From Trachythela sp. YZ-2020 (lineage: Eukaryota > Cnidaria > Anthozoa > Malacalcyonacea > Clavulariidae), in assembly GCA_016169945.1 (NCBI GenBank), contig JADLSH010000373.1, forward strand, positions 1,364,001 through 1,428,000: 64,000 nt of DNA, in the 5' to 3' direction. The position numbers and the translations under genes are program-made. Every line of letters begins with the position of its first letter. Within the stretch, counting starts at the first letter, position 1. The notes below the pieces were generated by a model, which made no database searches, was not told the DNA's origin, and saw nothing but the letters and a program-made list of their open reading frames with translations. Shown in pieces: positions 1 through 10,555 of the stretch.

Positions 1-1454
1 GAAGTCAATAATTAAATGTACCAAAGCATATAATCCTTCACATCTGACAGATACGTTCATTAAAATTTGCGAGTACTTCTTCCAATCTTGATTCAAAACT
101 TCATTGATTATTTTGTTCCTTGTGAATTACTCAGTCCTTTTTTGTCCGCCATTTTGAAATAATATCACCAAGTACTTTATGTAACCAACAGATTTTGGAT
201 AATTTCACTCGAATAACCACTGGACATTAGGTATCGCATATTGGCGCTTTGGCGTGCATTGTTGACAAGCATGTGACGCTTTTCAAGCACTTTACACAGC
301 CACAAATCCCCCACCAACAACAAACTCCCAAATGTCATCAACATGGGCTACTCCGAAAGGCCAGACATATGGTCCTGTATACACCTGAACAAAATAACAA
401 TTTTTTAATTTATATTATGAAACTAGCTAAAACAGGGAGGAGGGAAGTTTCTGCACTATAATGTACGTCCCACAGCATGCCAATTAAGTATTGCAGAAGA
501 GTTGTGGATCTCATTGCTTCTTTTAGATTTAATCCGAAGTCTTGAACCAATTTCTGAACTGCTAATCTTTAATCACGATAAGCAAATCAAAGTACAGCCG
601 AACAGGCGGTCTTGATTTGTTTTCATACTTGAATCAAAATATTCTTTACAGTTTCGTTCAACTGATTATTTTTATTCCTAAATCACAATTGCTCGTATAA
701 CGTAATTACAAAAACATAGAAATATCCATTCATTCTGATTCTTTAATTCCTATTTCCTGGGAAAACCAGGTGACAAATATGTCACTGCACATGAAGTGCT
801 AATCTTTATAATTATATAAGAACCACCAAAGTAGTTGAAACTGACAACCTATTTTTCGTGTGTGTGGAAACGATAGTGAGAGAAAAAGACAGTGGTATTG
901 TATCTAAAAGGCAAAAGCCAGTTAATTTATATGAGCAACTTTTAGATTCTTTTAAGGTGGACAAGTTACTTCAAGTAATTGATGCGTGTAGTGGTTTTTG
1001 TGTGCTTCAACAAAAGGACTTGGGCTGGAACCCCCCCCCCCCCCCCTTAAAGGTTTGACTGATAAAGGGTCAGAGACCGGCTCGAAAGCTATTTGCTACT
1101 TCGGCCTCTGTACACTTTCTTACTAAATATTAATGTCAACTTATATAAATTCTTCTCAACCGTACTATTTTCCTAATTCAACCCATTATACCAACTTGTA
1201 AATAGTGTGAAATAAATATGTCTAATGAATCAATACTTAGTTTAAGCATCAAAGCCAAAGGAACGATACATTATTTGTTAGTTAATTGTTAACAGTAGGC
1301 CTATGATCTTGTACAGCTGGCATATTTCCCCATTACATTTACAGCTATTTCAAGTGGAGTTCTTGCATGCTTATTGTATATGCATTCTTTCTCCGAAGCT
1401 TCGTTTTCTGGGCATTTGACAAGCATTAAAGATACCATAGTTTTGGGATAATTT
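1..1454. other. AT-rich intergenic stretch, no supported gene
   Basis: I see no recognisable coding family here. A short plus-strand frame at 858-1058 reads NLYEQLLDSFKVDKLLQ before running into a poly-C tract near 1031-1047, but it has no family signature and no clear splice frame. The rest is AT-rich. Confidence 0.6.
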
Positions 1455-1480
1455 GGCTAGGAGTAACAATCCTCCTAGCC
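1455..1480. repeat. Short hairpin repeat, copy 1
   Basis: GGCTAGGAG and CTCCTAGCC form a 9-bp perfect stem around an 8-nt loop. The same 26-mer and part of its flanks (TTTTGGATAA... on the left, ATTTAA on the right) recur at 2518-2543, so it is a dispersed repeat and not a chance hairpin. Confidence 0.75.
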
Positions 1481-2517
1481 GATTTATTTAACTCTTTCTG
1501 GTCGGTCGCATTTTAATTATGTTGTAGCAAGTTGTCGCAAGAGCACTTTGAGTACGGATCTCCTTTGCAAAATATTTACCCCCTGGCAATGAAATTAACA
1601 CCATTCGAATCCTTACAAAATAAGCTTTTTAACAGTGGGCTATTTTGCCGACTAAACATTACAGAATCAAAAATACTAAAAGTTTAATCCCAAACATACC
1701 TCCAGTCATACTTCAGTTCAAATCAAACAATCTTTAATATCTTTTAATATCTTTAATATCTTGAAAGACTTCTAATGGTCGAAATTTAGCTTTTTATCTG
1801 TTTCTTTATGCTGTAAAACGTGCCTTCGATAGGGCTTTTAGAAATATTTATTTTGAATTTTTTTTTATTTATCGGGAATTTTCCAACATGCACACGCTTG
1901 TCGTAGTTTGACTATATATGGTTTGCCCACGCTTCAGTCCCGACAAAAGATCTTATATAGGGTATTGTACCTGGGAAATTCATTCCGGCCACTTAAAAAC
2001 CATAGCAACAGTCTTTGTTTGTGTTTTGGGCCTTTTCCGGTTGTTTTGTCTGAAATTCCGGTTTGACCCGTACGCTACATTTCAAATTTCGCCGCAACTT
2101 TGTCAATTTTTATTGTGTTTCTTTGAAAGTTGGTCAGTATGTACTGTTTTTAAAGCTCTATAAAACGGTGTATTAGCGAAGATCACACGGATTTTAAAAC
2201 AGAAGTTATAATCGACCAAAGGTACTGAATATATAATTAGTTTACGATAATAATAAATATCAGATTACAAAGGTGTTAAAACTCACGGAGATCTGTAAAA
2301 CAATGTATTTAGCGATTTGTTTGGATTTAGTCAAGAACAGGTGTGTTTGCTGAATCGATTGGTCCGTGTTGGGTGAGGGGCGCCAAAGATACAAGCGCTC
2401 AAAATCATCATGCGTTGGCGGATGATATTCGACGCTGCCGTTTAGAAAGAGTTAAGTAAACAAAACAATATTTATTAATACATATATGTTTGAAAATAGT
2501 AATGTTTTGGATAACTT

Positions 2518-2543
2518 GGCTAGGAGTAACAATCCTCCTAGCC
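2518..2543. repeat. Short hairpin repeat, copy 2
   Basis: Identical 26-mer to 1455-1480, with similar AT-rich flanks. The roughly 1 kb between the copies contains no recognisable gene. Confidence 0.75.
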
Positions 2544-3789
2544 TATTCATTTAAGTAAAACAAATCAATATTTATTAATACGTGCCAATATACGTTTCGT
2601 GCCAAGAAAAGGGTGGAGGTAAACATCGCCAACCCTTATGTGATAAAATGTCAATGAGTAACTTAATATAATAAACATCACAATAGTGTAATCTAAATAA
2701 TTATAATATATAGGATTAAGCTGTCCATTGTCTAAAGTTAATGATTCAGAAGGGTGATGGTCCTGGGGAGGAGGGTGGGCCAACTTTGACGATGATGTCT
2801 TTATATCAGCACAGTTGTGGTATACATGCTGCATTTGTTTGCTGTACCTGTCCTTTATATAGTGCTCGCACCACACCTCTCACCCACGTTGCGGCGTTGT
2901 GTGCCAATTTGCGTGCTCTATTTTAGATATGGCGGCGCCTAGCTTATCTAATTAGGAAATTTACCTAAGCTTCTTAGCACCTTCTTACCAGTTCTAATTT
3001 CCTGGTTATTAAACTATTAGATAAAGTAGATTTCGTTCTGATAAACCACATTACATAAATTCCTTATTTTCTTCGCAAATATTCTGTTTTATATTATTCA
3101 TACTGTATGTACACTATATTGAATATCAAAGCTCGCAAGAGGGAAGGTCTTATGTTGACGTCCCCATTTTTTATGCTTAATATTATGACAATCGTTAGAG
3201 TATAATCTCCATCCCTCCCCATTTTCCTCGCATCTGGTAAAGAGAGTGTGCATATTTTTCTGAAACACACTGAAAGTTAATTTTATTTTTTGCATGATTT
3301 CATGTTAATACAATTCTAACCCTCAACTCACAATTGCAATGCCACACTCCAATCTTGAATCTGCAATTGCAGTGCCAAACTCAAATAATTCATAATTTGA
3401 AAAAAAGAGTAATATATCTGGATTTTAGCAACGTTTTTTCTTGTATTGCTAGATGCTAGGTTTTTTGTTGAATTTGTTTTATCCATTTTGGCTAAATATG
3501 TGTGAATTGACAAAAACCTGCATTGGCATTGTCGTTGAGATAAAGTTCATGCAATATTTTCGAAATTTTGTATTATCTGGCAAGGGTTTCATTCTACATG
3601 TTATCATCATTTGGAGATATTTATTTTAGTTTATAGACATTTCAGTCAAATGTCGTGCTGAAAGTGCAGTTTTGTTTGACATTTGACAGGAAATTCAGTA
3701 AATAGAATATTTCACTTAGCTCTGGAACGTGTTTGTAGTATACGAAGCATAGGTGACAACAGAAGATAACGACGAGATGAAAAACTACA
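2544..3789. other. No supported gene
   Basis: A minus-strand frame at 2565-2876 (about 100 codons) and a plus ATGGCGGCGCC start near 2925 were examined. Neither shows a known domain or a convincing exon boundary. A duplicated pair of short motifs (cacaattgcaatgcc / tgcaattgcagtgcc) lies near 3330-3375. Confidence 0.5.
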
Positions 3790-4064
3790 TCTGGATGACG
3801 GCAAAAGGTTTAAAAGAACGTTACAGAAACCACCAGAAATCGTTTAGAAATGCTACCTATTCCAATGAAACAGAATTATCCAAACATGTATAGAATCTGA
3901 AGCAAAGCGGGCATGCCTTTAAAAGAAGTTGGACAATTTTGAAACATGCGAAAGCACATACAGCAGGTAGAAATCGATGCAATCTTTGCAACTATGAGAA
4001 ACTCTTTATTATGAACGCTGACAAACAAACACTTTAAATAAGAGAAACGAGATCTTCTCGAAGT
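3790..4064 (+). pseudogene. GIY-YIG endonuclease tail of a Penelope-like retroelement (remnant)
   Basis: The plus strand reads GLKERYRNHQKSFRNATYSN, a short stop, then segments containing SGHAFKRSWTILKHAKAH and GRNRCNLCNYEKLFIM. This order (F-K-E-R-Y-x-N-H, then W-x-I-x-K-x-A, then R-C-N-L-C-x-x-E-K-x-x-I) is what I know from the C-terminal GIY-YIG region of RT elements common in cnidarians. At least one in-frame stop and no upstream RT domain show it is a dead 3' fragment. A matching RT-core fragment of the same broad class lies at 54640-55431. The GIY-YIG type is recalled, not tested by search. Confidence 0.55.
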
Positions 4065-4092
4065 GTCACCATGTTAGAAAATTTCTAGGGGT

Positions 4093-4273
4093 TGGGATAA
4101 AACACAGATACAGATAGCACAGATACGGATACAGATGAGGGGATAAAACACGGATGGGGGGATAAAACGCGGATGGGGGGATAAAACGCGGATTGGGGGA
4201 TAAAACACGGAGGGGGGGGATAAAACACGGATGAGGGGATAAAACACGGATGAGTGGATAAAACATGGATGAG
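4093..4273. repeat. Minisatellite, about 19-bp GGGGATAAAACACGGATG unit
   Basis: Eight to nine imperfect tandem copies of a GGGATAAAACRCGGAT unit. It is open in several frames on the minus strand, which produces repetitive artefact peptides (repeats of the type FYPPIRVLSP). No coding role is implied. Confidence 0.9.
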
Positions 4274-4307
4274 GCACAGAATAGGGAATATTATTCAGAA
4301 ATCTCGC

Positions 4308-4425
4308 TTATTCGATGAGTTTGCGCTCTGTGTCGATGTCATCGTCGTTTTTCACGACAACCATTTCACCGTTCGGTAATTCTGCAGTGAAGACACGGTC
4401 AAATAGCCCCCTCGAGCAATCTCGT
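4308..4425 (-). pseudogene. Protein-kinase N-lobe fragment
   Basis: The minus strand reads RGLFDRVFTAELPNGEMVVV followed by K and an acidic stretch ending in a stop. This fits the glycine-rich loop plus the V-A-V-K lysine of a protein kinase (strands beta1 to beta3). No C-lobe follows. It resembles the N-lobe of the broken kinase at 40985-41925, so it may be another copy of that family. It is short, so moderate to low confidence. Confidence 0.4.
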
Positions 4426-4630
4426 CTTTATTCCTAATTAGCTCGCCAAATACTGCTACACCAGCTAACTCAGATGATAGTTGTTTTGCCCTTTTCAATG
4501 ATTTTCAAGCCACCAAACATTGACATTTTGGTAAGAATAAGCTGCGATATTACATATTTGGTAAGCAGACAATAAATGCTGGCCGCGTCAGTTTTAACCA
4601 AGCGCAACAAAACAACTGTCAGGTAGAACA

Positions 4631-5035
4631 TGAGAAGCCTTTGCAACACTTCCCATGTCTTGGTATTTATTAAAAATCACCTTATTCTAGCTAAGATTTG
4701 TATCATATATTAAATATCTTGTCAGATATTAAACTGTATGCAAAAAAAAACATTCAACTTAACATAAATGACAACGCATACTTTTTGTGGTTATCAAACT
4801 ATAAATTCGCCTTGAAATCTAAATGAGAAGCCTTTGCAACACTTGTCATGTCGCTTCCCATGTTTTGGCATTTATTCAAACTTACCTTATTTTAAGATCT
4901 GTATTAAAATTCATTTACAAAATATATTGTCATAGATACTATTTGTAAAAGAAAACATTTAACCTGGTATCATAAATTAAATGACAAACGCGTACTTTTT
5001 GTGGTTATCAAACTATAAATTTGCCTTATAATCTG
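4631..5035. repeat. Diverged tandem duplication of about 190-210 bp
   Basis: Copy 1 (4631-4823) and copy 2 (4824-5035) share the same order of blocks: GAGAAGCCTTTGCAACACTT, CCATGT..TGG.ATTTATT, CACCTTATT or TACCTTATT, a run of A with CATT.AAC, and ACTTTTTGTGGTTATCAAAC. Many small indels separate them. Non-coding. Confidence 0.8.
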
Positions 5036-6858
5036 CCGGCGTGTTATGTTGTATTATATAAGCGTGGGAATACAACCTCGTGAGAGTGTGACAAGTTTAA
5101 TTTTAAGGTTAACTAAAAAGTGTTATCCTTATACAAGCAAAATTCATGTCGCATTATAAAAATAATCTACTGCATAAACAGTTGAAACAAAGCACTGCAA
5201 GTTAATTATAATCAGATCCGTATAAGGAAACTCCTCTGACAAGCAACAAGTTCTGCAATTTGTAGCATACAATATAATTCTGAAATTGTTTCCTTATATT
5301 TAAATATTACACTATAAAAACTATTAATCTATCACTTATCATAAATATTGGCAAGGCTTGAATCTACATTACATATTGATACAGTAGAATTATTGTAATT
5401 ATATACAGTAATTAATGTTATGCGTAAGTCATTGAACTGTAGAGTGATACAAATTACTTATCTTTCCACGAAAGTCAGGTGTATGAATTCTTTATTCGGA
5501 GTCCTCGCTTGTGAATGATGTCTTCTTAATGTAATGGTATTAGTTCATTTGCACATTTCATTTACTCAATGACCACATATTGAATTGTCATTTGGGATGG
5601 CCATAGTTTCCCCGACAGAAATGATAGTTTGGTTTACACCTGTTTTATGGCTATCCATGATGCATATTTCCACTTTCCACTAATGACGCAAACAGTTTAT
5701 CCACACAGCTCGGTTCACAAATCGTTGTTAAAAGCACTGTAAAGCGTAGACTATTTCATCAAATTGAGGGGAGTATAGTATTCCAAAAGTTGATGATATC
5801 AAGTATATTTCCTCCAAAGGAACTGCATGCTTGTCCATTTTTATTGTTTCCAGATATGCTTATCAGAATTATGCAGAAATCTGTAAGAAAAATGGATTTG
5901 TTAGTATGTATATAGTTTACAGAGGCAAAGGGGAATTGAAAAGATGGGTAGACGTAGGGGTAATAATGGAAAAAAAAAAAAAGTTTAATTAATTTGCCTG
6001 AATTTTAAATCCCAAAGTATATTCACCTAACATTTAATATGTAAATGTATGCAATTTACAATCCAGTTCAATCCTCCCATGATTTTGAACATCCAGGCTT
6101 GCAGGTTTTCTGCATTTCTTTTGGGTATATTTTTGTATTTAAAATGGTTATCTTAAGATCATTCCTTAAGACTACAAAACATAATACGGTTCAGTGTTCA
6201 CGTCATGAAACATTACCTTAGTTTAAATTGTAAATTACAGCATCTGTTAGCATGCTCAATAAGAATACCCATTTTATAATAAAGCAAGTGCAATATAAAC
6301 TAAATTTAACTAAAGTGTGCATTATTTTTGAACGAGTTTGGGTAAATTTGTGGTCTTATATTACCGTAATGTATAAATTATACATTTAATATAAATATTT
6401 AATATCAGTATCTAATAATAATTTGACTCTTTGTACAGCGTAAATCATAACAAAACCAAAATATTACTTTTAAAATAAATAAAATCTACCATGTTAGTCA
6501 ACATACCTTTACTAAACCGCTTTATTTCTTGACAAAAATATAGATATATGACCATATAAAATGCACTAGTGACATTTGGACCTCACTGGGGAAAACACGC
6601 TACTTTACTGCTTAATAGAAAGACGGTGTCCAATTGTTCCCGCAGTGGGTCAGTGTTTGTTGTCACGATATCGGTGTCATTTGTCACAGATTGGCCAGGC
6701 TTATAAGAACCATTGTTTAACATTCGTCTTTTATTTTGAAACCAATTCCTGTAAGATTAAACAGAATATTCATAACAATCGCAAATCGTATACGTTATAT
6801 AACAAAATGTTATCTATATTCCATTTTCTTGTTCCTGGTCTTGTTCTACTATTACCAG
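5036..6858. other. AT-rich intergenic stretch
   Basis: No coding family, RNA gene or clear repeat was recognised over about 1.8 kb. There is an A13 run near 5971 and many short TA-rich tracts. Confidence 0.6.
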
Positions 6859-7116
6859 TGACACTGAGTACACCACACAAAAATATTTCATCTCTAAATG
6901 AAGTTCTCCAGTCACTACAATTCAAATGTGTGTCCAGTGGAGATAATTCTGAGAAAAGTTTAAGATGCAACGTGTGCAAAGTGACTTTAAAATTTACTAA
7001 TTCCTCTCAAGCGATATGGGTTATCAGACGACATACAGGAGAGACTACACACCAAATAAAAGCAGGGTGGCTTTTGGATAAAGATAATAACATCAAAAAA
7101 GCGGAACCCTACAAAG
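6859..7116 (+). CDS. Putative zinc-finger exon (possible 5' exon of gene A)
   Basis: An open frame is bounded by a good acceptor (pyrimidine-rich TTGTTCTACTATTACCAG) and a strong donor (AAAG/GTAAGT). It encodes about 86 residues with C-N-V-C (CxxC) followed about 25 residues on by H-T-G-E-T-T-H, a BED-like C2H2 spacing (RCNVCKVTLKF, then VIRRHTGETTH). An in-frame ATG at about 6808 would add a hydrophobic run that looks like a signal peptide, but the acceptor explains the sequence better and a zinc finger does not fit secretion. It lies 1.3 kb upstream of gene A on the same strand and may be its DNA-binding first exon; this link is inference. Confidence 0.4.
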
Positions 7117-7205
7117 GTAAGTAAATGATGTATTTATAATATGTAGACCTAAAATAGAGGTGAATCACTTAATAAGAATTCTGAATAAGATAGAAATGAA
7201 ATATA

Positions 7206-7408
7206 CTGCTATTTGCAAGCTACTGTAAGCTGTGTGTTTATTTTTCGAACGTTCAGTTTGGCGAGAAAATCATGCAAAAACCATTAACTGGCTTTCTGAA
7301 GTGTGCATGTTTTTCTCGCCAACCCTGAATGTTTGAAAGCGGGTTGAAAGATACAAGTAAACATACGCGAAAGAAATGTCACATTTCACAGTAGCTTGCA
7401 AATGGCAG
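7206..7408. mobile_element. 203-bp MITE with TA target duplication
   Basis: Left end CTGCTATTTGCAAGCTACTG and right end CAGTAGCTTGCAAATGGCAG are inverted copies. Each is directly flanked by TA (7204-7205 and 7409-7410). A second inner pair (GGCGAGAAAA.CATGC) is also inverted. The TA duplication fits a Tc1/mariner-type non-autonomous element. It lies immediately downstream of the homeodomain exon at 7425-7634. Confidence 0.75.
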
Positions 7409-7424
7409 TAAATTTATTAGATAC

Positions 7425-8389
7425 ATGTCCTTTCTCTAAATTTAAAGACTCTGTCAATCGTTTGATTATTGCTGATGTAGGCATACCATTTGTTGCCTTA
7501 AAAACAGCATCCAAAGAGGCAAGTTCTGTGCGGTCAAAACGTTTTCTTTGTTGAGGCTTGGCGGGCTTTGCACATGCAGATGTTTCCCGCGACGTTGATG
7601 GCGTTGCACATGCTACATTAAAGACAGTCAAAGCCTATGGTTAAAACCAGAGAGTGAAAATACATACATAAATCTGCCCTTGGGCCTTGGCTTATAATTG
7701 TTCAAAGGACTTTCTTGGTGGGCTTATAATTAGAGGGGCTTATATTTTTTGCATGTCAAAATTTGTATTAGGGGTCTTACAGAGTTACAGTAAGATTAAA
7801 GGAGGGGGCAAATTCTGCAGGAATTGCATTCGGGGAGGGGCCTATTTTAGAAACTTCGGTATAAATATTGCTATAAGTCAAGTTGTAAAAGGTTGTCCAC
7901 CGCTGCATGTATGTGTGCCCGGATGTGAGCAAGAACATATAAAAATATACTGTAATTACCCTTTGATAATAATTATTCTTGCTTGGCCATGTCCCCAAGC
8001 AATTCAGCCATGGAATTCCATGGCACTCTGCCAATCCCAATTGGAATTGTTTCTGGCGGGTTATTTAGCATGGATGATACAGTCCCTTGTGATCGATCCA
8101 CCACTTCTTTTGCCAGAACGGCAACCGAAACTCCATGTTTGGTAAGAAAACTCCGGATATATTTTGCTATAGCTGTAGGAGTCTGTGTTGAAGGCTCTGT
8201 CACTGCCACTGTACTCTGAGGACCTGAAAATCAGTGTATATTAGTAACCTATTAGTTTTATACGATTATTCTTAGATATATAAAAATCGAGATTTTAATA
8301 TACTCACCCTCTAGAATATGCCGCCTCCCAATAGACGTTACAAATTCTTTAAACATGTTTGTTTGAGCATCTGGTACCTCAACGATAAA
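7425..8389 (-). CDS. CUT-domain plus homeodomain gene (three exons, partial)
   Basis: Three minus-strand exons can be drawn: 8389-8308 (donor GGTGAG), 8223-about 7976, and 7634-7425 (acceptor ACCATAG, donor CAT/GTATCT). The middle exon encodes a CUT domain: TAIAKYIRSFLTKHG, then VLAKEVVDRSQGTVSSMLNN, the hallmark SQGT/SxLL motif that contacts DNA. The last exon encodes basic RKRFDRTELASLDAVF and a second helix, then KGH, matching helices 1-2 of a homeodomain; helix 3 (WFxN) would lie on a further exon that I cannot find. CUT plus divergent homeodomain is the architecture of Cux/Onecut/SATB transcription factors. The middle exon ends in a stop in its own frame, so either its donor was missed or the gene is broken. 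Exons a and b join in frame. Confidence 0.5.
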
Positions 8390-8439
8390 CTATACAAGAG
8401 TTAATAGATCATTATTCACCTGGATACAAGGTCATATTT

Positions 8440-10536
8440 TTGACCTACGGAGGGCCGGCGGTGGCTAAGATAATAAAAGAAAAAATTGGTGGACCGAGCA
8501 TAGACACCTTATATCACACTGCCAGGTGTGCATATGAAATCCCGGTAAGATTAGAGCAACAAACCCTTCAATTAGCTGCATCTTTCTATTTACACATTGG
8601 CTATACTGGTGTATTCAGTTTATCAATCGATGCTGCTGCAGTTATTCCTATGCTGAAGGTAAAAGGCAACCGCCTCATTGGATTAGCGTCAGAGAAAGAA
8701 GTGGTTTTGAGTTCAGTAGAGTAGCGAAAAAGCAAAGCAGGCAAATATGCTTTTCTCCTATCACCATTACAAGAACATGTTCCTGCTTTTATATTGGTAA
8801 TTTTGCCTTTGTACAAGGGACAGGACTATCAACTGGTGCATCACTGGTTCAATCGAGTATTAATTTGGGCAGCTAAGAAAGATATGCTAGATAGATAGAA
8901 AACTTTATTTATACACGCTGACCTCGTCAACCGAAGCTGATTTCCACGAGGGGCGTGTGCAAAAAATAAAAAATGTTACAATTTAGAGCTATTTACAAAA
9001 ATACTTATGTTTTAAAAGATGGTAAATTTAAATTATTTACATAATAATAACGTTGTTAGACTATTTACAGGTAATCAATTTACTTTGTACTCATTTATGT
9101 GAGCAGCGATTTTATTTTGAAAGGAAGAAAGAGATCTGCTCTCCCTAATTGCTTTGGGAATGGAATTCCAAAGGTGTGCTCCGTCATACATAAAACTATT
9201 TTTCATATTGTTAGTACGTGGTTTTGGTAAACTAAGACCACTTGAAATGTCCCGAAGGTTGTAGTCGATTTTCTCATTTTTGTATGAAACAAAGTGCTAG
9301 TAGTTGGTTTGGGAGCGGATGGGAATTTGAAAGTCCGAAAATATTACATAGAGCGATTCAAGAGATTGGATGGAAAAAGAAACTGTAATTGGCATAGACG
9401 ACGATACTTTTGCATATAACTTTGTGATCGAGGACGTAAGGAGCGACACAGGAGTCTCAAGGCCCATCCGTACATTAATGTTCCCAGACTGGAGGCATCT
9501 TATTAAAAAATGGCGGAACCAGCTTTTGAACGTCAAACGCTTGTTAATTTTTGGTGAAGGGGTTATTCAGCTGGAACACTTTATGACAATATTTGAGAGG
9601 GACAGAATGAGATGTGGACTCTGGAAAAGCGATGTGTTTGTAAAAGATAAGCAAAATGTTCAAGCTGCAGTTCGGGATTGCAAAAAGAGGTCCGAGTGTG
9701 TATGAAAGAGTGGGATGCTAAAGAAACTTAAGAGCACCAGATTATACCTTAAAATGGGGCATTACATGCTAAAGGCCTATACCGAAAATGACTTGACTGT
9801 GCAGCAATGAGCGATGTTTGCTTGGGCACTTGTTCGTTCTTACGCTATTGGAAAGCATGGCTATCAATATCAGGCTTCAACATCGATAACACTTTATTTC
9901 CCTGCAAACTTACAAGGATTTTGTTCCCTTATTATGTCTATGAAGATGTTTTCGATGTACTTTCCAAGTCATCCATTGGACATTTGGCTCAAACAGCTGC
10001 GAATAACTGTTTTAAAAGTTACGTGGTTTTATTCGAGGAAAATCTAATTTATGTTTGATGGATATGGTTGATCTTTCTGGCAGAATACAAAAGTTAAATG
10101 AACTGAAATTTCAAGGCAAATCCGTTGACAGCAACATTTTACCACCACAGTGGCAACAGGATATTGATGAGAATGGAGATGGCATAGAGGGAGGTTCTGA
10201 AGACACTTGATCACCTCGATATGTTGCCTGCCCTTATCAAAGCTAATGTTGTTAGAAAAGATGGAAATGGCATTGTCTGTATCAATCACCTGGTGCTGCA
10301 GACGTTTAGTGTATGACCTGATTCCGCCAATAGCAATGGGCCAGATGAAACAACTGTTATTTCAAGTGAAGAAATGTTAGAATTGGACAATGGATTGGAT
10401 CAAATTGATGAAAGTCATCGCAGTGCTTTGATTAATATTGCAGCTACAGCATCTCTCCAGGAAGGCCGGTGCGCAAGAAGAAAACGATGACGAGGAAGAG
10501 GATAGTCCTTCCCAGTGTGCTCTCTATAGAAACAAG
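8440..10536 (+). pseudogene. Gene A: conserved protein family of unknown function, broken and split by a LINE
   Basis: A long protein can be followed through several frames. It starts TYGGPAVAKIIKEKIGGPS, goes through SIDAAAVIPMLKVKGNRLIG, a stop (TAG at 8722), YAFLLSPLQEHVPAFIL and KGQDYQLVHHWFNRVLIWAA, is interrupted by the LINE at 8891-9294, and resumes VVGLGADGNLKVRKYYIERF. It then shifts to a frame with FPDWRHLIKKWRNQLLNV and GLWKSDVFVKDKQNV, then YLKMGHYMLKAYTENDLTV, a TGA (9808), SLIMSMKMFS, and NLCLMDMVDLSGRIQKLNEL. The order fits an uncharacterised family I recall from cnidarian genomes; acidic residues in SIDAAA and GLGADG could be those of an RNase H-like fold, but that is speculation. 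Two or more stops and about three frameshifts make it a pseudogene. A donor (AACAAG/GTATGC) ends the last exon at 10536. Confidence 0.6.
8891..9294 (-). mobile_element. 5'-truncated CR1-like LINE fragment inserted in gene A
   Basis: The minus strand encodes the C-terminal end of a CR1/jockey-like ORF2 (SGLSLPKPRTNNMKNSFMYD, then HLWNSIPKAIRESRSL, ending AAHM), followed by AATAAAGTTTTC and a (TATC)n-type 3' tail. TGCTAG flanks both sides (8885-8890 and 9295-9300), a 6-bp target duplication. Removing the insert and one TGCTAG restores the gene A reading frame exactly. Confidence 0.85.
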
Positions 10537-10555
10537 GTATGCAGATACCAGGATC

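Noticed and set aside
1021..1050. Proline-rich coding end (WNPPPPPLKV)
   Set aside because: Caused by a poly-C tract at the end of an unsupported frame.
4066..4277. Minus-strand ORFs made of repeated FYPPIRVLSP-type units
   Set aside because: Pure translation of the GGGGATAAAACACGG minisatellite, open in several frames at once.
6808..6880. Signal peptide-like start (MLSIFHFLVPGLVLLLPV)
   Set aside because: The hydrophobic run coincides with a pyrimidine tract and a good splice acceptor, and the downstream exon is a zinc finger, so secretion is unlikely.
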